Positions 1 through 9,500 of a stretch of 12,774 bases of DNA are shown here, one piece after another (position 1 is the stretch's first letter; every line of letters starts with the position of its first letter). The stretch is from Nitrospirota bacterium (GTDB taxonomy: Bacteria > Nitrospirota > Thermodesulfovibrionia > Thermodesulfovibrionales > JdFR-85): positions 1 to 12,774 of the forward strand of contig JAADGU010000109.1 of assembly GCA_013152195.1 (NCBI GenBank), read 5' to 3'. Under the pieces are notes generated by a model, which was not told the DNA's origin, did not search any database, and was given only the letters and a program-made list of their open reading frames with translations. The position numbers were made by a program, and so were the translations under genes.

Positions 1-893
1 ATTTTGGGTTCCCAGCCAAGTGATTTCAGTTTGGTTACATCAAGAAGCTTCCGTGGGGTACCGTCAGGTCTCGTTGTATCCCAGGTTATGCTGCCATTGA
101 AGCCTACCGTCTCTTTTATCAACCCGGCAAGCTCTTTTATCGTTATGTCCTTCCCGGTGCCAATGTTGATCAGAGCGGGGTCAATGCCTGGGTTTATGTC
201 ATAATTTTCCATAAGAAAAAGGCAGGCGTCGGCAAGGTCATCGACGTGCAGGAATTCACGGCGGGGGGAGCCTGTGCCCCAGAGAACGACCGGTTTGGAG
301 TTAGAGTCAATGGCTTTGGCTTCGTGGAATTTCCTTATCATTGCAGGGAGGACATGAGAGTTCTCGAGGTCGAAGTTGTCATTTGGCCCGTAAAGGTTTG
401 TGGGCATCACTGATATAAAACTGGTTCCATACTGCCTGTTATATGCCTGGCACATCTTTATGCCGGCAATCTTTGCAACAGCATAGGGCTCGTTTGTGGG
501 CTCAAGTTCACCTGTCAAGAGATATTCTTCCTTCATTGGCTGGGGAGCAAATTTTGGATATATACAGGAGCTCCCAAGAAAAACAAGTTTTTTAACACCG
601 CTCAGGTATGCGGCATGCAGTATGCAGGTCTGGATCATAAGGTTGGTATATATAAATTCAGCAGGGTATGTATTGTTTGCTACAATACCACCTACTTTTG
701 CTGCTGCAAGAAATACATACTCGGGCCGTTCCTTTTTAAAAAATTCCTCGACCTCGACTTGTCTGACAAGATCAAGCTCAGAGTGAGTCCGGGTAATAAT
801 GTCCGTGTACCCTTCGGATTGAAGCCTCCGCACGATAGCAGAGCCAACAAGGCCGCGATGACCGGCAACGTAAATTCTGGAGGATTTATGCAT
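1..893 (-). CDS. fcl: GDP-L-fucose synthase, 3' end cut by window edge
   Basis: This NADPH-dependent epimerase/reductase converts GDP-4-keto-6-deoxymannose to GDP-L-fucose in the cytoplasm. Translating the minus strand from ATG at 893 gives 297 codons without a stop before the window edge. E. coli Fcl has about 320 residues, so roughly 20-25 are missing. The protein is an extended short-chain dehydrogenase: the Rossmann motif GHRGLVG lies at residues 11-17, S108/C110 sit in SSCIYP, and the YxxxK pair is Y137/K141. H180 lies in ENSHVLP. These match the E. coli catalytic Ser107, Cys109, Tyr136, Lys140 and His179 with an offset of one. The start lies 8 bp after the gmd stop, with AAGG overlapping that stop, so the two are surely co-transcribed and probably translationally coupled. 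The long match to the family (NNTYPAEF, PTNLYGPNDNFDLENSH) excludes a plain Rmd-type reductase. Confidence 0.96.
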   Translation of the reverse strand, partial: MHKSSRIYVAGHRGLVGSAIVRRLQSEGYTDIITRTHSELDLVRQVEVEEFFKKERPEYVFLAAAKVGGIVANNTYPAEFIYTNLMIQTCILHAAYLSGVKKLVFLGSSCIYPKFAPQPMKEEYLLTGELEPTNEPYAVAKIAGIKMCQAYNRQYGTSFISVMPTNLYGPNDNFDLENSHVLPAMIRKFHEAKAIDSNSKPVVLWGTGSPRREFLHVDDLADACLFLMENYDINPGIDPALINIGTGKDITIKELAGLIKETVGFNGSITWDTTRPDGTPRKLLDVTKLKSLGWEPK

Positions 894-901
894 CCTGTAC
901 C

Positions 902-2083
902 TTAGCCCACTGTCTGTACATTTTTCGTCCAGTTTATGCCCTTCTCTTCCAGAACCTTCTTCCCTTCAAAGGACAGGTTCACACCTGCCAGCTCCATATC
1001 AGATTCCACCATTATCCTCACAAGCTCCTTAAATGTTACTTTTGGTTCCCAGCCAAGCATTTCCCTCGCCTTTGATGTGTCAGCAAGGAGGTATTCCACC
1101 TCTGTGGGACGGAAGTATTTAGGGTCAATCTCAAGAATAACATCTCCGACATTGACAGAGGTCATATTCCGGAGATCAGGGGATAGTGAACGAACAATAC
1201 CTTTTTCATCAACGCCTTCACCTTCCCACCCTATCTCAATGCCAGCATATCTGAAGGCAAGTTCCACAAAATCCCTTACCGAATGACTCTCACCCGTACC
1301 AATTGCATAGTCGGCGGGTTTGTCCTGCTGGAGCATCAGCCACTGGCATACCACATACTCGGGGGCAAAGCCCCAGTCCCTTCTGGCCTCAAGGTTTCCA
1401 AGATAGAGTTTATCCTGTTTTCCGGCTATAATACCTGCCACGGCCCTCGTGATTTTTCTTGTTACAAAGGTCTCACCCCTTCGGGGCGATTCATGGTTAA
1501 ATAATATACCGTTACATGCAAACATGTTATAACCTTCCCTGTAGTTAACAGTCATCCAGTAGGCATAGACTTTTGCAGCAGCATAAGGACTTCTTGGATA
1601 AAATGGGGTCTTCTCATTCTGTGGTGGTGCAGACGCACCAAACATCTCTGAAGAGGATGCCTGGTAGAACCTCGTATTTATCCCGCTCCTCCGGATCGCC
1701 TCAAGAAGCCTTGTTGTGCCCAGACCTGTTATATTTCCTGAAAATTCGGGCATGTCAAAGCTTACACGCACATGGCTTTGAGCTCCAAGGTGATAGACCT
1801 CGTCTGGCCTGATATTGTAAATAAGATGTGTCAGTTGACCGGAGTCTGCAAGGTCTCCGTAGTGAAGAAAAAGCCTTGCATCTGAAACATGAGGGTCTAC
1901 ATAAATGTGATCGATCCTTCCTGTATTAAATGTACTCGCCCTCCGGATAAGACCATGAACCTCATAACCCTTTGACAGGAGAAATTCCGTCAGGTATGAG
2001 CCATCCTGACCTGTGATACCTGTGATAAGGGCCTTGCGGCCTGTATGGGGCAAGTCCTCTCTTTTTAAATCCTCTGCTTCCAT
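902..2083 (-). CDS. gmd: GDP-mannose 4,6-dehydratase
   Basis: This enzyme dehydrates GDP-D-mannose to GDP-4-keto-6-deoxy-D-mannose, the substrate of the next gene, fcl. The 393-residue protein has the NAD(P)-binding motif GITGQDG near residues 22-28. The active site QASSSEMFG (140-148) carries S144 in the usual Thr/Ser position and E146, and Y167/K171 form the YxxxK pair. The conserved blocks NHESPRRGETFVTRKI and RDWGFAPEYV confirm the family. About 15 residues precede the usual N-terminus (family members mostly begin right before the Rossmann strand). The ATG at 2083 is still the best start because AGGAGG lies at 2095-2100 on the minus strand, 11 nt upstream. The 65-bp gap to manC is the largest in the operon. 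It contains a poor promoter-like pair (TTGATG, 17 bp, TTAAAT), which could give an internal start but is weak evidence. Confidence 0.96.
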   Translation of the reverse strand: MEAEDLKREDLPHTGRKALITGITGQDGSYLTEFLLSKGYEVHGLIRRASTFNTGRIDHIYVDPHVSDARLFLHYGDLADSGQLTHLIYNIRPDEVYHLGAQSHVRVSFDMPEFSGNITGLGTTRLLEAIRRSGINTRFYQASSSEMFGASAPPQNEKTPFYPRSPYAAAKVYAYWMTVNYREGYNMFACNGILFNHESPRRGETFVTRKITRAVAGIIAGKQDKLYLGNLEARRDWGFAPEYVVCQWLMLQQDKPADYAIGTGESHSVRDFVELAFRYAGIEIGWEGEGVDEKGIVRSLSPDLRNMTSVNVGDVILEIDPKYFRPTEVEYLLADTSKAREMLGWEPKVTFKELVRIMVESDMELAGVNLSFEGKKVLEEKGINWTKNVQTVG

Positions 2084-2148
2084 GATTTCAGTCCCCTCCT
2101 ACTTTAAAATTTAAACAGTGAGCCATTACTGCATCAACATTCAGCTCA

Positions 2149-3579
2149 TTATTTCCTCTCTTCCCTTCCATAGAGATCGTCAAATCTCTCAATATCATCC
2201 TCTTCCAAATATTCACCGTTTTGTACCTCTATTATCTCGATCGGGACTTTACCGGGATTTTCAAGCCTGTGGAGGGTAGACTTTGGCACATAGGCTGATT
2301 CGTTTTCATGGATAAAGCTTTCCTCTTTACCGATTGTCACCTTTGCTGTGCCCCTTACCACCACCCAGTGTTCGGACCTGTGATAATGCATTTGAAGGCT
2401 CAGTCTTGCACCGGGATTGACCTCTATTCTCTTAATCTTATACCTCTGTCCTTCTTCAAGCACTGTATAGCTGCCCCACGGTCTGTATACACTGGTATGC
2501 TCCAAGACTTCCCGCCTGCCCTGAGCCCTGAGGCTATCAACTACATCTCTCACTTTCTGAGTCTGGTCTTTTGTTGTGATCAGCATGGCATCATCAGTCT
2601 CTATAACCACAATACCTTCAAGACCTATAGTTGCAATGAGCCTTTTGTTGCCTATTACAAAAGAATCCCTTGTATCAATGGAAATGACATCCCCTATCTT
2701 TATATTCCCGTCTTCATCCCTGTCAAAGGCCTCGTACATGGATTCAAAACAGCCGACATCATTCCAGTAAAGGTCTACGGGCATTACAGCCACTCTTTCT
2801 GATTTCTCCATCACGGCATAATCAATGGAGATATCCGGCATCTCCTTAAAGAGTGAAAGTGCATTGTCAAAACCCTCACCAAGGTTCTGGTAAATATCAG
2901 GGCTCCATTGTCTTAACTCATCAAGGATAGTGCCGATGGTAAAGACAAATATCCCTGCATTCCAGAAGTGTTTGCCCTCGGAGAAATAGCGTCCGGCAGT
3001 CTCACTGTCAGGTTTTTCACTAAATTCCTCCACTGAGAAACAGCTGTTTTCCGGCAGGATTGAGGATTGTCCGGCCTTCAGGCTGACTGGCTTGCCGGCC
3101 TTAATATAGCCGTATCCGGTCTCAGGCCTTGTGGGTTTTATTCCAAGGGTCACCAGAAAGCCGGCCTTTGCAACCTCAGCGGCCATATTCAGATAAGTCC
3201 TGAACTCATCCTCAGGCCTTATAATATGATCCGAGGGGAGGACCACCATTACTTCGTCCATCCCGCATCCAAGTCTCTCCTTGCAGTAAAGGGCTGAAAG
3301 AGCGATGGCCGGAGCGGTATTCCTGCCAACAGGTTCAAGAATAAGGTTATTGCCGGAACTTCCCTCTAATGCTTTAAGGTCGGAAAGAACGTGAAACTTG
3401 TGCTTTTCATTGGTCACCACCACGCAATCCTCTCCGGACAACAGGGGCGTAAGCCTCCTTACCGTCTGCTGAAGGAGTGAATGAGAGCCGTTTATCTTCA
3501 GAAACTGCTTTGGATACTCCTTACGGGACAGGGGCCACAGCCTTGTACCGGAGCCGCCTGCAAGGATAACTGCCTTCAT
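2149..3579 (-). CDS. manC: Mannose-1-phosphate guanylyltransferase / mannose-6-phosphate isomerase (bifunctional, type II)
   Basis: The N-terminal half makes GDP-mannose from GTP and mannose-1-phosphate; the C-terminal cupin half is expected to interconvert fructose-6-phosphate and mannose-6-phosphate. The 476 residues match the usual length of the two-domain form. The nucleotidyltransferase signature GGSGTRLWPLSRKEYPKQFL opens the protein (residues 8-27). GRNTAPAIA follows at 85-93, the EKP active-site motif at 188-190 and WNDVGCFES at 272-280. The PMI cupin begins at RPWGSY (366), with metal-ligand candidates in QMHYH (Q396, H398, H400), E403 and H437. The ATG overlaps the manB stop by 4 bp (ATGA), and GGAGG lies 4 nt upstream inside manB, so translation is coupled. 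The gene supplies GDP-mannose to gmd just downstream and perhaps to mannosyltransferases. Confidence 0.96.
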   Translation of the reverse strand: MKAVILAGGSGTRLWPLSRKEYPKQFLKINGSHSLLQQTVRRLTPLLSGEDCVVVTNEKHKFHVLSDLKALEGSSGNNLILEPVGRNTAPAIALSALYCKERLGCGMDEVMVVLPSDHIIRPEDEFRTYLNMAAEVAKAGFLVTLGIKPTRPETGYGYIKAGKPVSLKAGQSSILPENSCFSVEEFSEKPDSETAGRYFSEGKHFWNAGIFVFTIGTILDELRQWSPDIYQNLGEGFDNALSLFKEMPDISIDYAVMEKSERVAVMPVDLYWNDVGCFESMYEAFDRDEDGNIKIGDVISIDTRDSFVIGNKRLIATIGLEGIVVIETDDAMLITTKDQTQKVRDVVDSLRAQGRREVLEHTSVYRPWGSYTVLEEGQRYKIKRIEVNPGARLSLQMHYHRSEHWVVVRGTAKVTIGKEESFIHENESAYVPKSTLHRLENPGKVPIEIIEVQNGEYLEEDDIERFDDLYGREERK

Positions 3580-4985
3580 CTTACCTCCATTGCATCTTTG
3601 AATTCCTTATCCAGCAGGGCCTTATAACTGTTCAGACTCTCCTCATCCTCTGCCTCCACCCTCATGACCACAACCGGCTGCGTGTTGCTTGCCCTTACAA
3701 GTCCCCACCCCCTCTCAAATACTACTCTTACTCCGTCTATGTCATGGAGCCCCTTTATCGGAACCTGCCCATTGCCGGATGCCATCTGATCCTGAAACCG
3801 TTTCACCACTCTCTGCACCACTGATTTCTTTTTCTCCTCAGGACACTCTATTCTTATCTCCGGCGTATAGTGCATCCTCGGAATATCAGAGAGCAGTTCT
3901 TTCATCCCCAGCCCCCGGGTCTTCATTATCTCTATAATCCTCATGGTTGTGTATACAGCATCATCAAATCCAAAATAACCGTCTGAAATAAATATATGTC
4001 CACTGAATTCTCCGGCCAGAACAGCACCCTCCTTCTTCATCTTGTCTTTCACAAGGGAGTGCCCTGTTTTCCACATTATGGGCCTGCCACCGTGCCGCTC
4101 TATGTCATCAAACATCACCTGGGAACACTTCACATCACCGACAATAACGGCTCCGGGAACCCTCTTCAGGATATCCCTTGACAGCACTATCATGATCTGG
4201 TCCCCCCAGATTATATCGCCCGTTGCATCGACAACACCGATCCTGTCTGCATCTCCATCATATCCAACGCCTAAATCAGCCCCCCAGGTCCTTGTTGTCT
4301 TAATCAGGTCTTCAATATACTCTATGACCGTAGGGTCCGGATGGTGGTTTGGAAACCTTCCGTCGGGCTCGCAGTAAAGGGGCATCACATCACACCCGGC
4401 TGCATCCAGCAGCTCCGGCACTACCAGACCTGCTGTCCCGTTACCGGCATCAGCAACTATCTTCAAACGCCTGTATTTTTTATCTGAAAGATAAGCAAAC
4501 CTGCTGACAATGAACTCTTTATACGCGGAAATGATATCGTATTCTCTTACACTGCCCTTGTGCTGACACTCAGACCATTCTTTCTTCAGCAAGATATCCT
4601 TCAGCCTCTGAATGGAATCACCGAAAATAGTCTCCTTGCCGACACTCAGCTTAAAACCATTATACTGCGGCGGGTTGTGACTGCCTGTTACCATAATGCC
4701 GCCGTCGGCATCAAGATGGAACAGAGAGAAATACTGAAGAGGTGTGGGACAGAGACCGACATCAATGACATCAATACCGGAGCTGACAACTCCTTTTATC
4801 ACGCCACCGGCAAGTTCTTCAGAGCTTATCCTTGCATCTCTGCCGATGGTTATACATTTTGCCTCAGGATTTATCTTCCTGAGATACGAACCAAAGGCCC
4901 TGCCCAGAGAAAAGGCAAACTCCCCCGTAAGGTCCCTCCCTGCAACCCCCCTTATATCGTATTCCCTGAATATCTTCTCGTTCAT
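3576..4985 (-). CDS. manB: Phosphomannomutase / phosphoglucomutase
   Basis: This alpha-D-phosphohexomutase converts mannose-6-phosphate to mannose-1-phosphate, feeding manC. The 469 residues fit the bacterial PMM/PGM (AlgC/ManB) family. The start MNEKIFREYDIRG is typical. The phosphoserine loop TGSHNP lies at 100-105 with catalytic S102. The metal-binding loop DGDADR is at 243-248 (D243, D245, D247). The sugar-binding loop is GEFSGH at 325-330, and the phosphate-binding loop RASNTQP is at 431-437. The second loop residue is Phe where many homologues have Met; this is unlikely to matter. The gene starts 38 bp after the wzi-type stop with only a weak CAGGG as ribosome-binding site, and its last 4 bp overlap manC. 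Members of this family often accept both mannose and glucose phosphates, so substrate choice cannot be read from the sequence; the context favours mannose. Confidence 0.95.
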   Translation of the reverse strand: MNEKIFREYDIRGVAGRDLTGEFAFSLGRAFGSYLRKINPEAKCITIGRDARISSEELAGGVIKGVVSSGIDVIDVGLCPTPLQYFSLFHLDADGGIMVTGSHNPPQYNGFKLSVGKETIFGDSIQRLKDILLKKEWSECQHKGSVREYDIISAYKEFIVSRFAYLSDKKYRRLKIVADAGNGTAGLVVPELLDAAGCDVMPLYCEPDGRFPNHHPDPTVIEYIEDLIKTTRTWGADLGVGYDGDADRIGVVDATGDIIWGDQIMIVLSRDILKRVPGAVIVGDVKCSQVMFDDIERHGGRPIMWKTGHSLVKDKMKKEGAVLAGEFSGHIFISDGYFGFDDAVYTTMRIIEIMKTRGLGMKELLSDIPRMHYTPEIRIECPEEKKKSVVQRVVKRFQDQMASGNGQVPIKGLHDIDGVRVVFERGWGLVRASNTQPVVVMRVEAEDEESLNSYKALLDKEFKDAMEVR

Positions 4986-5023
4986 CGACTGTTTGTAACC
5001 CTGGGTGAGAGCTTCAAATCTCT

Positions 5024-6535
5024 CTAAAAAATATAACTCAGTTCAAAAGACATCAGATTAATCCTGCTCTCTTTATCAGACAGGTCTTCATAATTCCTTA
5101 AACGTCCGGAGACAAAGCGTCCTTCCATACTCACCCCTCCGCCTACATCAAACCTGGCACTTACCGACGATTCAGTCTTGGTGGGATTAGTGCTGTTGGA
5201 CAAATTATGCTTCTCCTTATCATATGAGAGCTTGATCCAGCCATTTATCTCAGGCACACTATAACTCATCTCGAAAAAGAGGTCCCTTGAGTCAGTACCC
5301 ATATGATGACCTATTATCCTGCCTTTATATCTATAGCCTGTTCTGTAGATATCATGATTATACCAGACGTTCGGAAGGTTCTTCAGATAAGTGTTTGCAT
5401 ATTCAGCCCTGAATTCAACCCTCTCCAGGCCGAGAATCCTCGGCAGATAAATACCTCCCAGATATGCCCACTTGGTCGGCAGCCCCCCTGCCTCGTCTTC
5501 TCCGGCAGCCTCCGCATATAACTGTAATGGCTGCCATTTCAAGGGGAGCGTCAGCTTCACATCACAGCCCATCCTCTGATCCCCTGCCTCAATATCTTCA
5601 GGGTCTCCTGCAATATCAACTGCCGGGTTCTCCCCCATGCCGGTAAGACTATCCCACCACGTTTTAAGGTCTTCCGAACGGCCTTCTCCACCTAAAAGCG
5701 CTGTTCTCTGAAGCCCTATCTCAAAATATGGTATGGGCTTGAAATTAAAACGCATCCCCCATAAATACGGCTTGGGCACAACCCTGTCTTTCGAGAGCTC
5801 GGTTGCAAAGACGGTAAAATTAAAAGGACCAAGATACCTGAAGACCCACGGCAGAAGGACGGGGTGGGGGTTTGTAATTTTTACAATCTGCATGGGCTCG
5901 GGATTATTGGAGAGCAGTATGGAACCATGATGTCCCGGCCCCCACCACTGTGAATCCTTACCTAACTCGATCTCCAGGCCTGCAAAACTCAGGATGCCAT
6001 AAGCCCTCTTCATTATTATATCCGTATCTGCATCAGAATATCTTACCTCCGGATTGATAAAAAAAGAAGTTCTCCCGAGATCTCCCCTTGATGTAAGGCC
6101 AAACCTTGTATTGAAACCTTCCCTGTAGTTGTCACCATCATTGTTATAGATTATCTCCTGCGGATTACTGTCAGAGTAAACATACCTGACATAAACGCTG
6201 TCTAAAGGCTTTATATACTCGATACTTATATGTTTAGTTCCACCTCTTTCATCCCTGAACCTCTTCTTCAGGGATTGAATTAACTGCCGTATGAAAGGGC
6301 TTTTACCTTCAGAGTTCCTCTCAGCCTCGAGTATCAGTCTTGCTACCTCCATGCGGCTTAAAGGCCTGGTTGCAAGCAGAGCACTCTGAATGATCCCTTC
6401 CGCCTCAAGCCGGAGCAGGACATCGTAGGTATCGTCGTCTACAGGAACGTTTGTAGAAGCCACAGAGGTCCGGACAACCAGCAAAACAGATACCAGAATT
6501 ATTGCAACACTTATCACTCCCTTAGAAAGCAACAA
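5024..6535 (-). CDS. Wzi-family capsule assembly outer-membrane protein
   Basis: This is a probable outer-membrane beta-barrel related to E. coli Wzi, which helps hold capsular polysaccharide at the surface. The 503-residue protein starts with a signal peptide (K5, hydrophobic stretch 8-21, likely cleavage after SVAS at 24-27). A helical N-terminal segment follows (residues 29-71, VPVDDDTYDVLLRLEAEG ... RPLSRMEVARLI), typical of this family. The central block QWWGPGHHGSILLSNNPEP (197-214) is the family hallmark. Strand-rich sequence continues to the end, which closes with FELSYIF, a terminal aromatic as expected for a BAM-assembled barrel. The start codon is TTG at 6535, inside the previous gene (14-bp overlap). 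A GTG seven codons in (6517) is possible but would remove the positive N-region. Position between an export protein and sugar-nucleotide genes supports a surface polysaccharide role. No direct evidence shows whether the glycan is capsular or secreted. Confidence 0.88.
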   Translation of the reverse strand: MLLSKGVISVAIILVSVLLVVRTSVASTNVPVDDDTYDVLLRLEAEGIIQSALLATRPLSRMEVARLILEAERNSEGKSPFIRQLIQSLKKRFRDERGGTKHISIEYIKPLDSVYVRYVYSDSNPQEIIYNNDGDNYREGFNTRFGLTSRGDLGRTSFFINPEVRYSDADTDIIMKRAYGILSFAGLEIELGKDSQWWGPGHHGSILLSNNPEPMQIVKITNPHPVLLPWVFRYLGPFNFTVFATELSKDRVVPKPYLWGMRFNFKPIPYFEIGLQRTALLGGEGRSEDLKTWWDSLTGMGENPAVDIAGDPEDIEAGDQRMGCDVKLTLPLKWQPLQLYAEAAGEDEAGGLPTKWAYLGGIYLPRILGLERVEFRAEYANTYLKNLPNVWYNHDIYRTGYRYKGRIIGHHMGTDSRDLFFEMSYSVPEINGWIKLSYDKEKHNLSNSTNPTKTESSVSARFDVGGGVSMEGRFVSGRLRNYEDLSDKESRINLMSFELSYIF

Positions 6536-9500
6536 TTACCACCCCCGCTGAAACTGCAATCTGATATAGAATCTGCGTTATATCCTTGAAACCTCGCATC
6601 CATGCAACTCTCTCGAGCTTCTCGGGAACAACTATTGTATCTCCTGATTCCACCTGACCACTGCCTGACTCCCACCTGAACATGTCACGGTTCCATGAAA
6701 GACCGAGGAACCCACTGTTTACTTTCAATGCAACACCATTGGCCTTCAGTATATATACATTCTCCTTATCGGCGTTCTTGGTATACCCACCGGCAAGGTC
6801 TACGTAGTAGTTATACTCCTTCTTCTCCTTTTCGTAAACAAAGGCATTTTGGCTATAAACAGAACCGATTACCTGAACGGTCATCGGATCCGTGGGAATA
6901 TATAAGGAATCGCCGTCTTCGAGTTCAATGTCATATGAGGTCTCTTTTAATTTATCCGGAGGATATAACTGAACCGCTATCCTGCCCTGAGCCCTGACTG
7001 AACCGAGTTTTGCGATAAAGCGTCTTTTCTGTTCTGCCTCAAGCTTCATCATCTTCGCCTCTGCCGGAGAAGTGGCAGTTGCTATCTGTGCTGTTCCTGT
7101 GCTCAGGAGCTCTCTTTCGAGCCTGCCCACCATCTCATCAATCTGCTTCTGCTGCAGTTTTCTCACACGTTCACGCATAAAGACTGCGCCCCTCAGATAG
7201 GCCTTATCCGAATACCCGCCAGCCCTTTCTATAAGCTCAGACAACCTTTCACCTTTTTTAATAATGTATTTGCCGGGGAATCTTACCTCTCCGGTAACTG
7301 TGACAAACAGCTCTTCCTGCCATTCTGAAATGCGTTTTACATATATCCGGTCGTAGGGTTTTAAAGAAAGGTTGTTGTCAGGATCACCGCTGAGGGCCTT
7401 TCTCAGGTTTATTGTTTTATACTTTTCCCTCACGCTCCTGCCATTTAGTGTAACCTGAGATGATATCTCGACTTCATCCAGATATGCAGATTCAAGGACA
7501 TTGCCTGCTGCAAAGACAAGGTCGCCCACCTTCATGCCTTCCGTGAACTGATATATCCCGGGGTTCAGGACATCACCCTCTATGGAAACTGTCTGCTTAT
7601 ATTTCTCTTCCCATATAGAATGGATAATTATCCTGTCATACGCCTGGAGCAGGATATTCTCTTCCGGGTCTTCAGCCATTGCTTTTTCGACATTAAAGTA
7701 TACTCGCGAAACCAGGCCGTCATCATCACGCCTCAGGATTTCGCCTTTTTCGAGATAGGCATCCTTTGTGAGATTTCCGGCTGAAAGTATTGCATCCCGG
7801 ACTTTAAAATTTTTAATCAAACCGAGTTTGATCTTGTCAGATGTTTTTGTTGCCTCCAATTCCTGCTTTCTGATCTTTAGTTCCAGTGCTTCAATCCCTA
7901 ACTTCATTTTCTCAAAGTCTGCTGTCTCGTTTACTTTCATTTCCTCGGCTTTTGACTTCAAATCTTCAAGCCTGGCTTTCAGTTCCTCGAGTTTTAATTT
8001 CGTTCTGATATTTTTGGCTGACTTTTCAATTACTTCCTCAGAATCCCTGCCGGTTTTCAGATTCCTTACCTCTCCTTCAACAGTCACAAATGGTTTTTCG
8101 AGGAAAAACCATTTTGAAAAAATATAAATCGAATCTTCCGGCTGCAACTCGATATTGTTTTCAGCATCATTATGAAAAATGACTTTGCCGAGGTCAAAGG
8201 GAATCAGCTTTACTTCAAGATCAGGAGGGGACAGCCGTTTAACCAGTGCATAGTCGAAAAATGTCTCTTTCAGCAGATCATTTTCATCCTTTATTAAGTC
8301 TCTGACCCTCATTCCGGGCTTGAGTTCATATTTTCCGGCCCGCTTGACGTTTCCGTTCAGGTAAACAACATTCCTCACCTCTTCAACAATTGAAAACACC
8401 TTTACGAGGTCTGCATCCTGAAGCATAACATCCTTTGATCTGGTCAGGTCCTTATCGTCAACATCAAAAACTACCTGCCTCTCATTCCTCTTAATCCTTT
8501 CAACCTGTATCTGCTGTGTATAGGCAGTCGGGATTATCCCACCCGCAAGGTCAAAAAGGTTTTTAAGATCCTTTTTACCCTTGAGCTCATAAATGGCAGG
8601 TCTTTTAACATTGCCGGCAATGCCAACCAACGGCCCTACAGTAGGAACAAAAACCACATCCCCGGACTGAAGCACTTTATCCTTAGACTTGTCACCCTTC
8701 AGAAGGAGGTCGTAGAAATCCATCACAACCATGGTACTGTTACCTCTCTTCAACCGGATATTTCGAAGGGAACCAATTTCTGTAGGACCACCTGCAGCCA
8801 GAATAGCGTTCGTTATTGTTGAAAATGAGTCAAGGGTATAACTGCCCGGCCTCTTAACCTCGCCAAGCACAAAGATCTGGATGCTTTTTAAATCCCCCAT
8901 TGTAACATTTGCTTTTGCCCCGACTATCTGTTCAGCGTTCTGGATAATAAACTTCTTCATATCCGCAAAACGCATGCCCGCAACAGAGAGTGGACCGATT
9001 TCCGGAATATTTATGTTGCCCTCCCTGTCAACAGTAAGGGCATACTGTGCATTTATCCTGCCCCACAGCATGAGCCTGATTTCGTCACCTGGACCTATAA
9101 TATAGTCAGATGTAACAGAAATATCCTGGCGGGGCATCAGTGATGCCTCTCTGAAGAACTCATAGCCAAAGGGTTTCAAATCAGTTGAAATGCCCTGATA
9201 GGCTCCAACAGTTCTGTACCTGTCAAATAACGAGCGGACACTATTTTCTTTTCTATCAACTCTCTTTTTTACTCTCTCCTGTGCTCCTTCCTCCTTCTGT
9301 TCTTTTACAACGGTCTTCTTCTTTTCAAGAAGCTGCTTGCCCTTCTCTATATCTTCAGGAGTCAGGCCCTTAAACTCAGGCATTTCCTTTAATCTTTTTA
9401 CGGCTTCGGGGGTAAGTGTTCCTCCAGTGATGCCAAGCCCTCTCTCTATCGCCTCCCGCTGAGCAGGAGAGAGTCTCTGTAACTGTTCTATCTGCTGCTG

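Noticed and set aside
889..904. Sequence around the fcl start matches 15 of 16 bases of the leader frame start at 10802-10817
   Set aside because: About one such match is expected by chance among all pairs in a window this size, and similarity does not extend further.
936..9373. Many plus-strand open frames of 60-164 codons across the minus-strand operon
   Set aside because: They are shadows of well-supported genes on the other strand and show no family motifs.
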